From: Corynespora cassiicola
Taxonomy: Eukaryota > Ascomycota > Dothideomycetes > Pleosporales > Corynesporascaceae
Assembly (NCBI GenBank): GCA_022059125.1
Contig: JAEUWY010000003.1
Coordinates: 55,162-119,161 of the forward strand
Direction of reading: 5' to 3'
Length of the DNA: 64,000 nucleotides
This document shows, one piece after another, positions 1-10,020 of this stretch. The notes below the pieces were generated by a model. That model did not search any database. It saw only the letters and a list, made by a program, of their open reading frames with translations, and had not been told where the DNA came from. Each line of letters starts with the position of its first letter. Position 1 is the stretch's first letter. A program made the position numbers and the translations under genes.

Positions 1-599
1 CACTGGTCGGGTACTTTTTTTGCCATGTTCTCCAGGGATACGGCCATCGCGCCTCGCATGTTCTCCATCTTCAAGTTAATGGTAGATTCTATGGCCTGTC
101 TTTTTGAATAGTTTCTGGGTTGGAGGCTGTTACTTTTGTTCCTTCTGCCCTCATCGTTTTCGTCCTCATCTTCGTCCTCATCTTCATCCTCATCTTCATC
201 CTCATCTTCATTATTGATGACTTCGTTTTTGTTGTTGCCGTCACTATTGTCGCCATTGTCGCCGCTGTCCCCCTTGTCAGCGGCTTTGTCATTATCAGCG
301 ATGTCGCCTCTAAGGCGCTCTTCCTGTTCTTCCTGCTGTGTGTCGGAAAAAGCGGTTTGTCGTGTAATGTCGAGAGCGGAATAATTATTATCTACCTCTT
401 CTTTAAGGTTCTGAGCATCCTTTATAATTGTTTCGAGGATTTTTGAGGATTTTCTAAGGTCATACTCCACTCGTGCAGTCCTAGTCGCATGTTGTTCTTC
501 TCCATTAGACGGTAGCAGTGATGTGGAACGTTGAACTTGTGTCAATTCGCTGAGTAGTTTTCTGGTGCGGCTAATGAGACCACGAACCTTTTCGTTCAT
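1..599 (-). CDS. Acidic D/E-repeat coiled-coil protein, 3'-truncated by window edge
   Basis: From an ATG at 599 the minus strand is open for 199 codons and runs off the left edge without a stop, so the C-terminus is missing. The N-terminal ~75 residues are charged and helical (starts MNEKVRGLISRTRKLLSEL). A GD/N-rich linker (DNGDNSDGNNKN) follows, then about 17 alternating Asp and Glu residues encoded by GAT/GAC/GAG/GAA around 160-215, and then a basic stretch. Short open frames overlapping it on both strands are by-products of this low-complexity DNA. I do not recognise a family. An acidic tract flanked by basic helices suggests a nuclear or chromatin-associated protein, but this is inference only. 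Confidence 0.6.
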   Translation of the reverse strand, partial: MNEKVRGLISRTRKLLSELTQVQRSTSLLPSNGEEQHATRTARVEYDLRKSSKILETIIKDAQNLKEEVDNNYSALDITRQTAFSDTQQEEQEERLRGDIADNDKAADKGDSGDNGDNSDGNNKNEVINNEDEDEDEDEDEDEDEDENDEGRRNKSNSLQPRNYSKRQAIESTINLKMENMRGAMAVSLENMAKKVPDQ

Positions 600-1139
600 T
601 GTCGGTACTGTCCTGCAGATGTGGCCCTTTTCAACTATTAAAGCGCTTTGAAACCTGCCAAGCCGGCCAATGGCAGATCATTTTGCCGGTCCAATACTAT
701 TTTGCTTGACGGAACCCAAATGTTGGCCACGCGAGGTGGACCTGGATAGTGAGCCCTAATATGTATATACGTATGATTCTATCGAAGAAATAACAAATAT
801 GGAGTATGATTCAAAACTATCCCGTATAATTTAAAGGCAACTAAGCTATTACGGGAGGCTGTTGCGCCTCCGGAAGCTGTGAAAAGAATGGCAATATGAC
901 GCTGAAGGCTTTAAGTCGAGCTCAGCGCCGCTGCAGAGCACGTGACTTAACTAAGAATAACGATAGAACTTTACATGTCGTGATTATAACATAAAGGGAA
1001 GTCGCAGTGTTATCAATACTTCGCGGTGATAAAAATATCTCCAACAATTTTTTGCGCGAACAATTAGCTTATAGACTACGTTAATCACATATTCGAAGAC
1101 GCTAAACTAGCCACATATTCGAGCTGAAAGATCAACGTA
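600..1139. other. Intergenic, no gene seen
   Basis: No open frame of useful length and no RNA gene was recognised. The stretch is the likely 5' flank of the acidic gene on its left and the 3' flank of the bZIP gene on its right. Confidence 0.5.
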
Positions 1140-2498
1140 TTAAAACACATCAAGAACCCTGGCTGAATCAGATTTCACAGATTCAAACCGTTTGCGGAGT
1201 TCTCTATTCTCTTTTTCTAGTTTCTTCACCTTCTCCTCCAAATTTTCTATGCGGGCAATTTGCCCATCACGAGATTTTTGCTGGCTTTTGCGGTTGTTTT
1301 TAAGCCTTTTTTCGTATTTTTGCTCCAGCACGTTATATTCTTGCCTTAAGTCGCCGAGACAATTATCGCCAAGGCTGCACAGGTCACTATTGATCTTTGA
1401 GAATCTTTGCAATCATACCGTTTGAGAAAAGATGAAAACGTTTGCTCTAAATCAAAGGGCAAATCATCCCTGCCAGAGTCGGGAAATCCGAAGCATTTTT
1501 TCACATCAGTTGCAAACAGCCCTGCAACTATAATTTCGTCTTTCTCAACAGTGCAAATTGGAATCAGAAGCTTTCCCCCAAGCATCTTCCGCATCGTTGG
1601 TGGGAGCAGTAACTGTAAAAAAGCTAGTCCTGATGGTCCATAAATAGAGCCGATTATGTGTACCCGGGTTATCTTTGTGACGGGGTAGATTAAATCCCGG
1701 TCGATAACAGTTTGTTGATATTTGAAGAGGGCAGATGAATCTTCTGAAAAGCGGTCTGGGAAAGATACGGTAAAGCCTTTGTGGATGAAAGCAGTATCCG
1801 CTCCGAAAGATGTTTGTGGTGTTGCCGGAATGCAGAAAATAACTACTGGATGCATAGGGATGAGTGATGTACTAAACGGGCGGTAGGTCATACCTTTCAT
1901 GGGGATATCGGTCCATGTGGCACTCTTTCCAATTTTTACATCATATTCATGAATATTCTCTAGGCTAATGGCCTCTGATGTAGGATCTTGTTCGTGCTCG
2001 GAATTCGACTGCAAATTATGTTAGTGAAAACAAAATTGTAGGAAGCCGACGAACCATCCAGTCATCTTATGTTTCATATCAGTCCAGTGAAGAAGATAGA
2101 ATGGATGACGTTCTGAGGTTAAAGAACGTTTGACAACTTTTATATATCTCTGGGCTCTATTGGATGGGAACTTATCGGGCAGGTACCTCGCGGTAAGCAT
2201 CCTTTCTGAATGATCATCAGAGAAGTCAGCTGTGGCTGGGAGGATCGTAGGATGGTGAGTTTACATGAGACATGTGAGCTATGAAGCAGCTAATGCTGGC
2301 ATTTTTCCTCGTATTGGATTTTCCCAACATCACTAGTGTGCCACTGGGTTTGACTGTTGAGAATTCTTTAATTTCGGGTCCAATTTTGACCGCCTGGTGA
2401 TTCACGCTCCCAAAAGCCCTGGATTTTACGACGAATAGAGTATCATTCTTCAACCGCATTGTATAATATTCTTCCGTAATTACAGGGCAAGTCTCCAT
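1140..2498 (-). CDS. Protein with C-terminal bZIP-like domain, multi-exon
   Basis: The best-supported part has two exons. Exon 2008-1419 joins exon 1344-1140 through an intron with a GTATG donor and a TTAAG acceptor, and the phase closes exactly. The joined C-terminus reads KNNRKSQQKSRDGQIARIEN and then LEEKVKKLEKENRELRKR. This is a bZIP-like basic region with an N-x-x-x-S-Q core followed by a leucine/charged zipper. About 200 residues of unrecognised domain precede it (contains IIGSIYGPSGLAFLQLLL and DEIIVAGLFATDVKKCFGFP). A perfect CACTAAC branch and TTTGCAG acceptor at 2009 show another exon upstream. Frames 2200-2050 (MLTARYLPDKFPSNRAQRY) and 2498-2226 (METCPVITEEYYTMRLKND) are probably part of it, but I could not fix those introns. 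The 2498 start is therefore tentative, and these could be two genes. A bZIP at the extreme C-terminus is unusual. The gene is tandem with another bZIP gene. Confidence 0.55.
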
Positions 2499-2597
2499 TA
2501 TTATTTCGCTCAAGGGTTTCCTCGGAGGTATCTAAATATCGCGTTTCTAATATGATACACAGAAACTTGGCAAATTTCGAGACAAATGAACATTCTC

Positions 2598-3113
2598 CTA
2601 GTGCAAACCCCAATATGGTGCATATGTAGGTCCAATAAAAGTAGCCGTTGACCCTGCTCGGTTCTCTATATTCCCCTCGATTTGTAGTGAACCGTTCGGA
2701 AAAGAACCTTCTGAAGAGCTATAAGGTTGTTGTAGCCAGGAGTCAGGATGGGTTTGCTGAAGAGAAGGGTGATGCAACAGCCTAGCTTTGCCTCCTACCA
2801 AGGCAGCACATTCTTGATTTTTCTGCTCCAGTTCCCATTCCAGCTGTCTTATACGTTGCAGAAGCTGTCGATTTTGTTCATCCACTTTCCTCGCAGCCTC
2901 TTGAAGCTCTTTTCCGGCTTGGACACCCTGTTGCTCGTATAATTGAACCTTGCTTTCTAGCTCCGACACATATTCACGTCTTTTTCTCCGCGAGTTCTGT
3001 TGATTCTTACGAATTCGGGCTAAATTCTAGAAATTCATAAGTTTTGAGAAACAAGATTTGACTTTTCTGCTCACTTCTTCGTGTGATTGTGATTTGGTTC
3101 TTTTGGGTCGCAT
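2598..3113 (-). CDS. bZIP transcription factor (small, fungal type)
   Basis: Two exons: 3113-3075 and 3026-2598. They are separated by a 48-nt intron (GTGAGC donor, TTCTAG acceptor), giving about 142 coding codons after the splice and 155 residues in total. The splice assembles a classic bZIP. MRPKRTKSQSHEE leads into NLARIRKNQQNSRRKRREYV, the basic region with the N-x(7)-R spacing of DNA-contacting residues. A heptad zipper follows (SELESKVQLYEQQG, then VDEQNRQLLQRIRQLEWELE). The C-terminal third is Pro/Ser/Gly-rich and unstructured. It should bind DNA as a dimer in the nucleus. The target is unknown. It lies directly upstream of, and in the same orientation as, the other bZIP-containing gene, so they may be diverged tandem relatives. 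Confidence 0.8.
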
Positions 3114-3619
3114 GATAGGTAGGAAGATCAACAGCGTTTAATACGAGCAGAAACTGACAGTATGATTATCGGGAATGCGACAGATTATTTATCTAGCCAC
3201 CCTATTACGTTGTCTGTGCGCATAATCAGGGGGTAGTTCTGATTCCAACAGCGCTACCTCGTTTAGGCATGTACTTCGTGACATCTACTAGCAAGGGGGG
3301 GGGGGGGGGCGGTTGAGTGTCCAAGAAGAGCTAGCTTGTGATAGGATTCGAATCATATTATCCAACGATTTTTCTAGATATTGCGTCCGACCAGATGGCG
3401 CATCCAGGCCAACAGAAAAAAAGCCGAAATAACTTTATGCGATGATAAAGCGATTGAAGAGATTACATATTTTCAAAGTAAACGCCAAGGTTTCAAATGC
3501 ATGGAAACTGCAGTAACATTGTATCTAGCATGGATGCATATGAAAAGTCTCATTCACTTGGTTTTTTGCAAAAAAACCACTTTCTGTCTACTGGACAATT
3601 CAGCTTCGTTGGCTTATGG
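3114..3619. other. Intergenic with 15-bp poly-G run
   Basis: Bases 3295-3309 are an uninterrupted run of 15 G. It may be slippage-prone, and its length in the assembly should be treated as approximate. Short plus-strand open frames (3381-3623, 3497-3754) lack recognisable content, and one overlaps a better-supported minus-strand gene. Confidence 0.5.
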
Positions 3620-3919
3620 CTAAAAGTTTCCTGCGACCAGATGACCTATCCCAATTCCAACGGCTGCAGATATTCCCCAAAAGACCCAATTCTCTTCAGG
3701 ATAGTGGTAGAGGACAGCCAAATAACACGCCAGCGTAACAAGAAAATAGAATGAAGCCATTCGAAAGTACAAGTGAAGTCCAAGCGCGATGCTTAAGACA
3801 GCAGCAGCAGTTTCTGGGCCTGGATAGGAATTCAGTATTGTTCCAATTTAGAGAGGGGTTAACATACGGATCATAATGATGAAGAGGATCGTATTGATGG
3901 AATCCAGTGTACTTTCCAT
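3620..3919 (-). CDS. Small membrane protein, two exons
   Basis: ATG at 3919. Exon 1 (3919-3868, MESTLDSINTILFIIMI) joins exon 2 (3819-3620) through a 48-nt intron with a canonical GTATGT donor and a CCAG acceptor. Phase closes to give 83 residues. Exon 2 encodes TAAAVLSIALGLHLYF, ASFYFLVTLACYLAVLY and VFWGISAAVGIGIGHLVAG, three hydrophobic helices separated by short charged loops, and ends GNF. With the N-terminal INTILFIIMI segment this is a small multi-spanning membrane protein. No family recognised. The start could lie further upstream, since the first-exon frame stays open to about 4102. Simple ORF finding misses the gene because each exon is under 70 codons. Confidence 0.6.
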
Positions 3920-4215
3920 GCCATAGCATGTGGAGTAATGAATCTTAATTTTTCCAGAAAGAAAAGAGTGCAGAAAGGCTTTATAGTGCAAGTAAGATAA
4001 AATTGACCGATGGCTGCTCCACAACCAACACGAATTCATATTATACATGTTGCAGATAGATGGTTGGGGACGCTTAGGCCAGGGGGATTGGGAACGCCAC
4101 AAAACGAAAGAATCTTCCCTGAGACTATTACAAGGTCATGGGGGGTTCCTAGGAACTTCAGAAGTAGTTGGATATGTGCATACTATTCTTTCTGTACCCG
4201 AAACGCCTCATTGTC

Positions 4216-4869
4216 TCAATCCTTTACCGACCCATCGTGCTCAGGTTGACCGAAGTCGATGTTAATGTCGCCTTGGTCCCAAGATATTCCATCAATGTTA
4301 ACATATATGAGCGGAAGTTTTTCGTTTTTTTCTCGCTCCATGATAACTTTTATACCGCCACAGAAACGATCAAATGACAAAAGCTTGCCTTCATAACTCT
4401 CCCCTTCCATTGATACTGTGATTCTGGATCCAACATTGCCTGAGAGACGCAGATGAAGGATAGATCGGGGGTCTCTCTCTGAGGGAAGTAGATCGTTTGC
4501 CTCCTTTCTTAAAAAGTCCCGAAGGCCTTCTAAGACCGGCCTAATGTTCCCAACATTTCCCTTGACATTCGAAAGTATGCCAGAAACTTGTTCCATAGCA
4601 CTGGTGATGGAACAAGAACAGTAGTATCCGATACCGTAGTCTATTGGCAAGCCGATAGTGTAGGCCAACTGTTTTCCTATCTTGACCTCCCCATTTTCCC
4701 CTGATTCGTAATCCCAGGAGGATTTTATCTGGCTGATGGATGGAGGAGGAGGAGGAGGAGCAGGAGGAGCAGGAGGAGCAGGAAGAGGACCGTGTGAACA
4801 CATCTTACTAAAACTTGTTAGTAAATCACAGAAATGAGAAAATACACCATACCTTGAAATTCTTAGCAT
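4216..4869 (-). CDS. Orphan protein with proline-rich N-terminus
   Basis: A 17-nt first exon (4869-4853, MLRIS) joins exon 4807-4216 through an intron with GTATGG donor, TTACTAAC branch and TTTTAG acceptor. The result is 202 residues. Residues ~15-30 are PAPPAPPAPPPPPP, encoded by an imperfect GGAGGA/GCAGGA-type microsatellite around 4741-4780. The rest is globular-looking, with a helical middle (VSGILSNVKGNVGNIRPVLE) and a strand-rich C-terminal half (RITVSMEGESYEGKLLSFDR, then LPLIYVNIDGISWDQGDINI). No family recognised. Initiation from the internal ATG at 4803, which removes only the first few residues, is possible. Confidence 0.6.
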   Translation of the reverse strand: MLRISRYGVFSHFCDLLTSFSKMCSHGPLPAPPAPPAPPPPPPSISQIKSSWDYESGENGEVKIGKQLAYTIGLPIDYGIGYYCSCSITSAMEQVSGILSNVKGNVGNIRPVLEGLRDFLRKEANDLLPSERDPRSILHLRLSGNVGSRITVSMEGESYEGKLLSFDRFCGGIKVIMEREKNEKLPLIYVNIDGISWDQGDINIDFGQPEHDGSVKD

Positions 4870-5180
4870 GTACTATGAGACAGAAACGAACTGAAGATAT
4901 CTCAATTTGTGCGGTATCTTCCCCTATTAATAGTTCCGTTTAGGCTTCGGTATGAACGACATCAGTAATAAAGATCTCAATCATCACGCAGAATTGATGG
5001 CAATCAATAATTTTCTTACAGGGAAATCCATGCATATACAGTCAGACTGGTGTTGGAATGTGCTTGAGCCGGTCATGGATATCCAATCATCTGATGTCGA
5101 TAGCGAGCCATGATCTGTCATTTACAACACAGAGATTCATTGGCCCAGAAGATCCTGTTGCCTACATACCCCCTAATCCT
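4870..5180. other. Intergenic, no gene seen
   Basis: No coding signal was found. The only plus-strand open frame (5058-5282) overlaps the 3' end of the next gene and has no recognisable content. Confidence 0.4.
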
Positions 5181-5695
5181 TCATGCAGCCATGTCACTGC
5201 ATGTCCATGTCGCCGAGTCTTTACGCGCTTCATTCATCTGATTTCGGAACTCGCCTTCGTCAAGTGCATAAACTTCAGGTAAAATATTGTCCCACTTATC
5301 CGCAGGGTTCTGCTCCTGTTCCCTGTCATATCGGACAAGAACCTTCCCGCACCACCCTTGTGCCACATAGAGCCTAGAGTACCCCCATTCTTGAACATCA
5401 GCTTTCCCGGGCCATTCCGAAGCTTCTTGTATGCCGTAGAAGATGAGAAGGAAGCAAGCAGATCGTTTAGGCTGGCATTCTTCTCCATCTGAGTCTGTGG
5501 TATCCGAAGAGATGCTAAATACGGCATCCTTCTTTCGTGAGACAGCCTGCTCAGATGGCTCGCGGGTCTCGACAGTGAACTCCTTAGTACGTAATGGACT
5601 CAAAGCTAATTAGTATGGATTGAACACGTGGAAAAACGGTCTTACTTGAAGTTATTTTTGGCAGATTTCTGACAAACCAAGGGAGAAAATTCCAT
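5181..5695 (-). CDS. Orphan protein, two exons
   Basis: Exon 1 is 5695-5646 (MEFSPLVCQKSAKNNF). Exon 2 is 5598-5181. The 47-nt intron has a GTAAGA donor and a TACTAAT branch, and an acceptor at TTTGAG keeps the frame; an earlier TTAG acceptor would not. The product is 155 residues. An acidic/serine segment (SISSDTTDSDGEECQPKR) leads to a globular part with many aromatics (EWGYSRLYVAQGWCGKVLVR) and a helical, charged C-terminus. An alternative overlapping frame (5527-5234) is less protein-like. No family recognised. Confidence 0.5.
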
Positions 5696-5889
5696 ATTTC
5701 CTGCTATGAACTGTGTAATGGTGTCGACAGGATGAAACGGTAGCAATTGATGTCAGGAAAGGTGGAGATTTAATGGGTTGGGCACGCAATGGTAGGGGAT
5801 TATGCTTTCTTTATGTACGCTGCGTGGTGAGCACACCATACTTCAAAGATGCTCAATACATGACTTGGTGAAAAGAAGTGGAAACCGTA

Positions 5890-6951
5890 TCAAAATTCAA
5901 ATAAATTGTTCCAGAATCTATCGATCTTGTCTCCGGTCTCCGTTTGCTCTTTGTCCAAAGCAGTACCCGAGCACATCAGATTTCCCGAGATCTCCTCTAG
6001 TTCATCCTGGCCGTTCTCAATACCAAATTGCTTCCTGCTTTCCAAATTCAAAAATCGCCTGTGACGCTTGATAATGGAGGTCTCAATCGCAAACACCAAG
6101 TCTTTCCTCGAAAGACTATGACCTTGAATTATGGTATCTGCCAGATTTTCCACCCATTGAGGTTCAAAATCCTTCCACCGTGACTCCCACTCCTTGTTAT
6201 TCCGCAGCGCTCGTAGAAATATAGCCATAGCAGCTTCAATCTGAAATTTCTCTGATTCAGAGGTGGTGTGGGTGTAAGCGTCGACGATATTTCGGATGAG
6301 CTGGGAAGCTTCGCGTGTGACAACCCAGTTTACTAGAGAATCATCTACTAGATTGCAACCGTAGGCGAGAAACAATATGGCATTTCTTAAGCGCAGGTTG
6401 TGGTTTAACACCTTTAGTGGGTGTAAAGTTCTGTCTTTCTTAGTTACTGCATGGATTTGATCAGTTCGTGGGCTTACATTCGTCTAGAGATTTTATTGAC
6501 TTCATGGCAAGGCAGATTAAGCAAAAGCGGGGAAAAGTCGACAGGGAGGTCTAGATAATCGCAACCTAAGAGACATAGAGGTATTCCGACTAAGTTTTCG
6601 ATCTTCACTTCAGTGTCGCCTAGAAGCGACATTAATGAAGTGAGATTGCTTTTTGGTGTGGCTTTCTCGTCAAAGGGCTCTCTATCCTGGATTTCGAGCC
6701 CGCAGAACTCGACTATATGTTGCAGAACTGCGAGATTCTGGGCACAATGCTTCGGTGATTTTGTGAGAAAGAGGTCTTGAAAAGCCTCGTCGTCGAGAAA
6801 ATATCGACAAACGTAAGAAACAGTATATTGTATATCTTTTCGTTCATCCTCAGAAAGGGACTTGAGAGTATCAGCTTATTGAAACCTAGAGCTACAGTAG
6901 ACTTACCATCAACCGCTTTCCAAGCTCTTCAAACTTCTGAGAGAAATTCAT
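5890..6951 (-). CDS. All-helical orphan protein, three exons
   Basis: Exons 6951-6907, 6860-6478 and 6430-5890 are separated by 46- and 47-nt introns with GTAAGT/GTAAGC donors. Acceptors are CTCAAG and GACAG, and an AACTAAG branch is present. Phases close to 322 residues. The protein begins MNFSQKFEELGKRLM. Exon 2 is rich in helices (VSYVCRYFLDDEAFQDLFLT, AQNLAVLQHIVEFCGLEI). Exon 3 continues with RNAILFLAYGCNLVDDSLV and EAAMAIFLRALRNNKEWESR. The pattern of amphipathic helices resembles an armadillo/HEAT-like or other alpha-solenoid fold, but I cannot name a family. The C-terminus is polar with many E, D and K residues. Confidence 0.65.
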
Positions 6952-7276
6952 GATATTGTAAAAGCTCGGAAGATCGAAATGGTTCAGATGAGCTGTGGGG
7001 AAAAAAGCAGTGGGGGATTATGACGGGAGGGTGATCGAGTGACACGAATTTGGTGGAATGGGTGGGCATATAAATAGAATGAAGTGCACGGCTCAGTGCG
7101 CCGAAAGGTAATTTCTTCATTCCGCACTTTACAACCGGGATTCTAAGAATAGCGCTGAATTCAATAAGCTACAAAGCAAAAAGAAAACAAATTGTAATTA
7201 CTACCTCCAGTGAAGCTGTCATGTTGAATTAGCAGCTCTAGATACATGGTGTCTTGCCATAGAAAGTTCAGCCATC

Positions 7277-7733
7277 TTATTCTATATCCGGCAGGTACGA
7301 ATAGATCCGCTCTGCAGTCCCCAATGCGTCACGTACGTCTGTTCCCAACCTCTCCGTTGTATTTTTCAAATTGTCTTGTTCCGCCTCTATGCGTTTCAAT
7401 GCGTCACGTACTTCTCTTCCTAACCTCTCCATTGTATCTTCCAACTTCTCTTGTTTCGCCTCTGTGTATTTTAAAGAAGTCATGATTGCAGAAATTTGTT
7501 GCTCTTTTTGCTGGTTTCGATGCTTTGAGCGGCTCGGAAGCCATATTCTCTTGATCATTCGCATAAACCAAGTGTTGTGAGGAGCTTTGTTATCAGCTCC
7601 ATCGATGAGCTCGACTGGAACGGTTCTATGTGCTTTGTTAGTAATATCTTCGAGACGCATGCGATGACGCCTACTTTGTCTCCAGATTTGGGCCGGAGCT
7701 GGATCGTGTGGAAGAGACACTTGACGAACTCAT
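7277..7733 (-). CDS. Coiled-coil protein, two exons
   Basis: Exon 1 (7733-7675) encodes an S-rich leader MSSSSVSSTRSSSGPNLETK. It is spliced over a 49-nt intron (GTAGGC donor, TTACTAAC branch, CACATAG acceptor) to exon 7625-7277, giving 135 residues. The C-terminal 70 residues are a coiled coil with an internal duplication: EKLEDTMERLGREVRDALKR is followed by DNLKNTTERLGTDVRDAL. The matching DNA repeat (GTACGTCTGTTCCCAACCTC-like on the plus strand) is visible at 7330-7440. No family recognised. The short repeat pair suggests recent internal expansion. Confidence 0.65.
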
Positions 7734-7983
7734 GCTGTCACCGTGGCTGATTAGCACGTAAAATCGAGGGCAAGGCAGTTATATAGGCCAGAGCTAAAGG
7801 GGGGCGCCTTGGCCCTGTAGCATGGATCAGGGGGAACATCGTCTCTTGTAGTAAGAAAAAGACCACAATAAACTCAATTTGCGAATCGCAGCATTTAAAA
7901 AATTGTGCAAGGATATACATCATCGGAAGCTGAATTTCAAAAACAGTAGATAAGATTACCAATGAAAATGTGAGTGTCCATTT

Positions 7984-9315
7984 TCATAGTTCCACTCTCT
8001 CACTACACACGAACCCTCCATCTCGTAAGACTTCACGATCTTTCTGGACAGGTACAAGATCTTTAATATCCCACTTGACAAATATAGGTTGTGAAGTATA
8101 TTGCCTTGAAAATTGCGCGGCAGTCTTGAACGTGTTCTCCGGCATCAGTTCCTTCAATGTCGGCTCCCACTCTTGGATCCTATCCCAATCAATTTTCATT
8201 AGACTGGTTTTGTTCCCATCTAAACATACTAGCACTTCCGCAGTTACTGTGGAATTCTGTTCAATGTTCAACAGTTCCCTGATTGCCGTGATCTTGAGTC
8301 CCGAAGAGTGTACTAGGTTGACAGCGGTGGTCTCGGTTCGGGGTGATGTATCGTGCGATTGATAGGATTGGAGTTGGAGGCTTTCGTGCGACTGAGAAGG
8401 ATGAAGGCTTTCGTGCGATTGAGGAGGGTGGGAGGGGTGAATTTGTTCGTGTGACTGAGAATGGTGAATGATATCTTGAGCGCTAGATTTATGTCAGCAA
8501 GGAATAGAACGAGATTATTTTCACCTTACTCTGTCTGGCCAAACGACTTCTCTGATCTGATTGCAGTCTCAAGGTCGCTTCGCGGTAGGACTCGACGAAC
8601 TAGCTTGCATAGAAAGAGAGCAATATTCGTCGAGCATTCCAAAAGATTTATAGCCTTACTTTTATTAGTTTACGAAAATCCTCGGGGTGGATCTTACCAA
8701 TGGATGCTGAGGGCTTCCGTGAATTATCAATTCAATAAGGATGACGGAAACAGTCGCCAGCGAAAATACAGTTAAAGGAACAACCGTCATTCTCCATTCG
8801 AGGCTGGTAAAAACGAAGATGCAATAGAATCCAATAGCAGATACCAAGTGGAAGATAAAGATCCCTGCAAAGGTGAAAGATCTATCATAGAGTTCATTTT
8901 GAGGTGATTGGGAAATCGCAAAACCGATTATTTTTAAAGAAAGAGCGATTGCGTACAAAATATAGAAAAATTTTTTGAAGCGGTCATCGGGGCAAATGCT
9001 CCTCATCAGATAACCCTATATCATGATTAACGTAATTTTCAATAGATATCCGAAATCACGCACCTGAGGATATACACCAGCCAGCCAGGTGGTCTCGAAA
9101 AGCAGCCATAAGGATACTTTGGATGAAATGTTCGGGTGCAACCAACAGACAGATGTAGCGGCGATGATGGCGAAATATAGGAAGAGGACGCCAATAGGCC
9201 AAAGAATGCAAACAGGCCATCTCCATGGTCGGGCCGATAAAAAAGTCAATATCCCACTGAAGAATGCACACACTATGACGGCCACGGCGCTCAAACCGTC
9301 ATGGATTGTGGCCAT
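7984..9315 (-). CDS. Seven-transmembrane protein with QSH-repeat cytoplasmic-type tail
   Basis: Four exons (9315-9064, 9015-8698, 8654-8530, 8482-7984) are joined by introns of 43-48 nt with GTGCGT, GTAAGA and GTAAGG donors. Phases close to 397 residues. Exons 1-3 hold about seven hydrophobic helices, including AVAVIVCAFFSGILTF, ILWPIGVLFLYFAIIAATSV, FFYILYAIALSLKIIGFAI, FAGIFIFHLVSAIGFYCIFV and TVVPLTVFSLATVSVILIEL. Exon 4 starts with a degenerate hydrophilic repeat carrying five QSH copies, most reading QSHE (HSQSHEQIHPSHPPQSHES, then QSHESLQLQSYQSHD). A ~130-residue soluble domain ending CSERVEL follows. Topology resembles fungal rhodopsin-like or GPCR-like orphan membrane proteins, but no diagnostic motif of those families is present. 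The pieces look like separate small genes unless the introns are removed. Confidence 0.65.
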
Positions 9316-10020
9316 GATTGGGTAAAGAGGAAGCTCAGAAGGTAGCGCAGGGTTCGGTGCGTTGAACGTGGAACTCGGGTATAGGACATGCAGGAAGGCA
9401 ACCGGTCAAGGGCTGAAGGACGTGTCAGCCTTGGGAAGGGCTAACAGTTATTAAGTACAGTTCATTTCCTCCCGTGTTGAGGAACTCAGCGAACGTCCGG
9501 TCAGCTTTGCTTTTCAGGGTTTCAATGTCGGCGAACGGGATAAACTATTCGATACGGAGACACAATGCAAGATTAACACGAAAAATCTAGGATGCCTCTG
9601 CCAATGTGATGCGTTATTGGTATTTCAGACCATTCTAAGCAAATACAGGCAAGGCAGCCGATGTGGACGCCACACTTGGGTCATCTCAGCTACTTGCATC
9701 CCCAGAACGCGCAGTCTATACCTAAGAGTAAACAACAGGGGCTCAACGAATCACCTTCGCCATAACAGACCGTCTTAGCGCGAACAATCAAGTTCGGCAT
9801 TGAAATCTGAGACGGAATGCAACTCAGCGCTAGTGCTTTCGCCCCTTGGCAAGATAGGCGCTTAGATCTGCAGTCCATAGTGCACAGATCAACTGCAGGA
9901 AAAGCATTGACTTCTTCTCTAACTTAGACAGGCTAGAGTTTGAACAGGGATCTTAAGGAAACCAGTTTCCTTAAGATGCCTGCTTTTCCATCTCACAGGT
10001 GGCACCTCGCAAGTTGGATC
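9316..10020. other. Intergenic, no gene seen
   Basis: No convincing open frame or RNA gene. A minus-strand frame at 9878-9690 is short and featureless. A 10-bp inverted motif around 9952-9976 (CTTAAGGAAA / TTTCCTTAAG) is visible, but it is too short to interpret. Confidence 0.4.

Noticed and set aside
120..446. Plus-strand hydrophobic ORFs rich in V/I/F or S
   Set aside because: They are antisense to the D/E-repeat coding DNA. The low-complexity composition explains the long frames.
3330..3365. GATTCGAATC word resembling a tRNA T-loop
   Set aside because: It is a short palindrome with no acceptor or anticodon stems around it.
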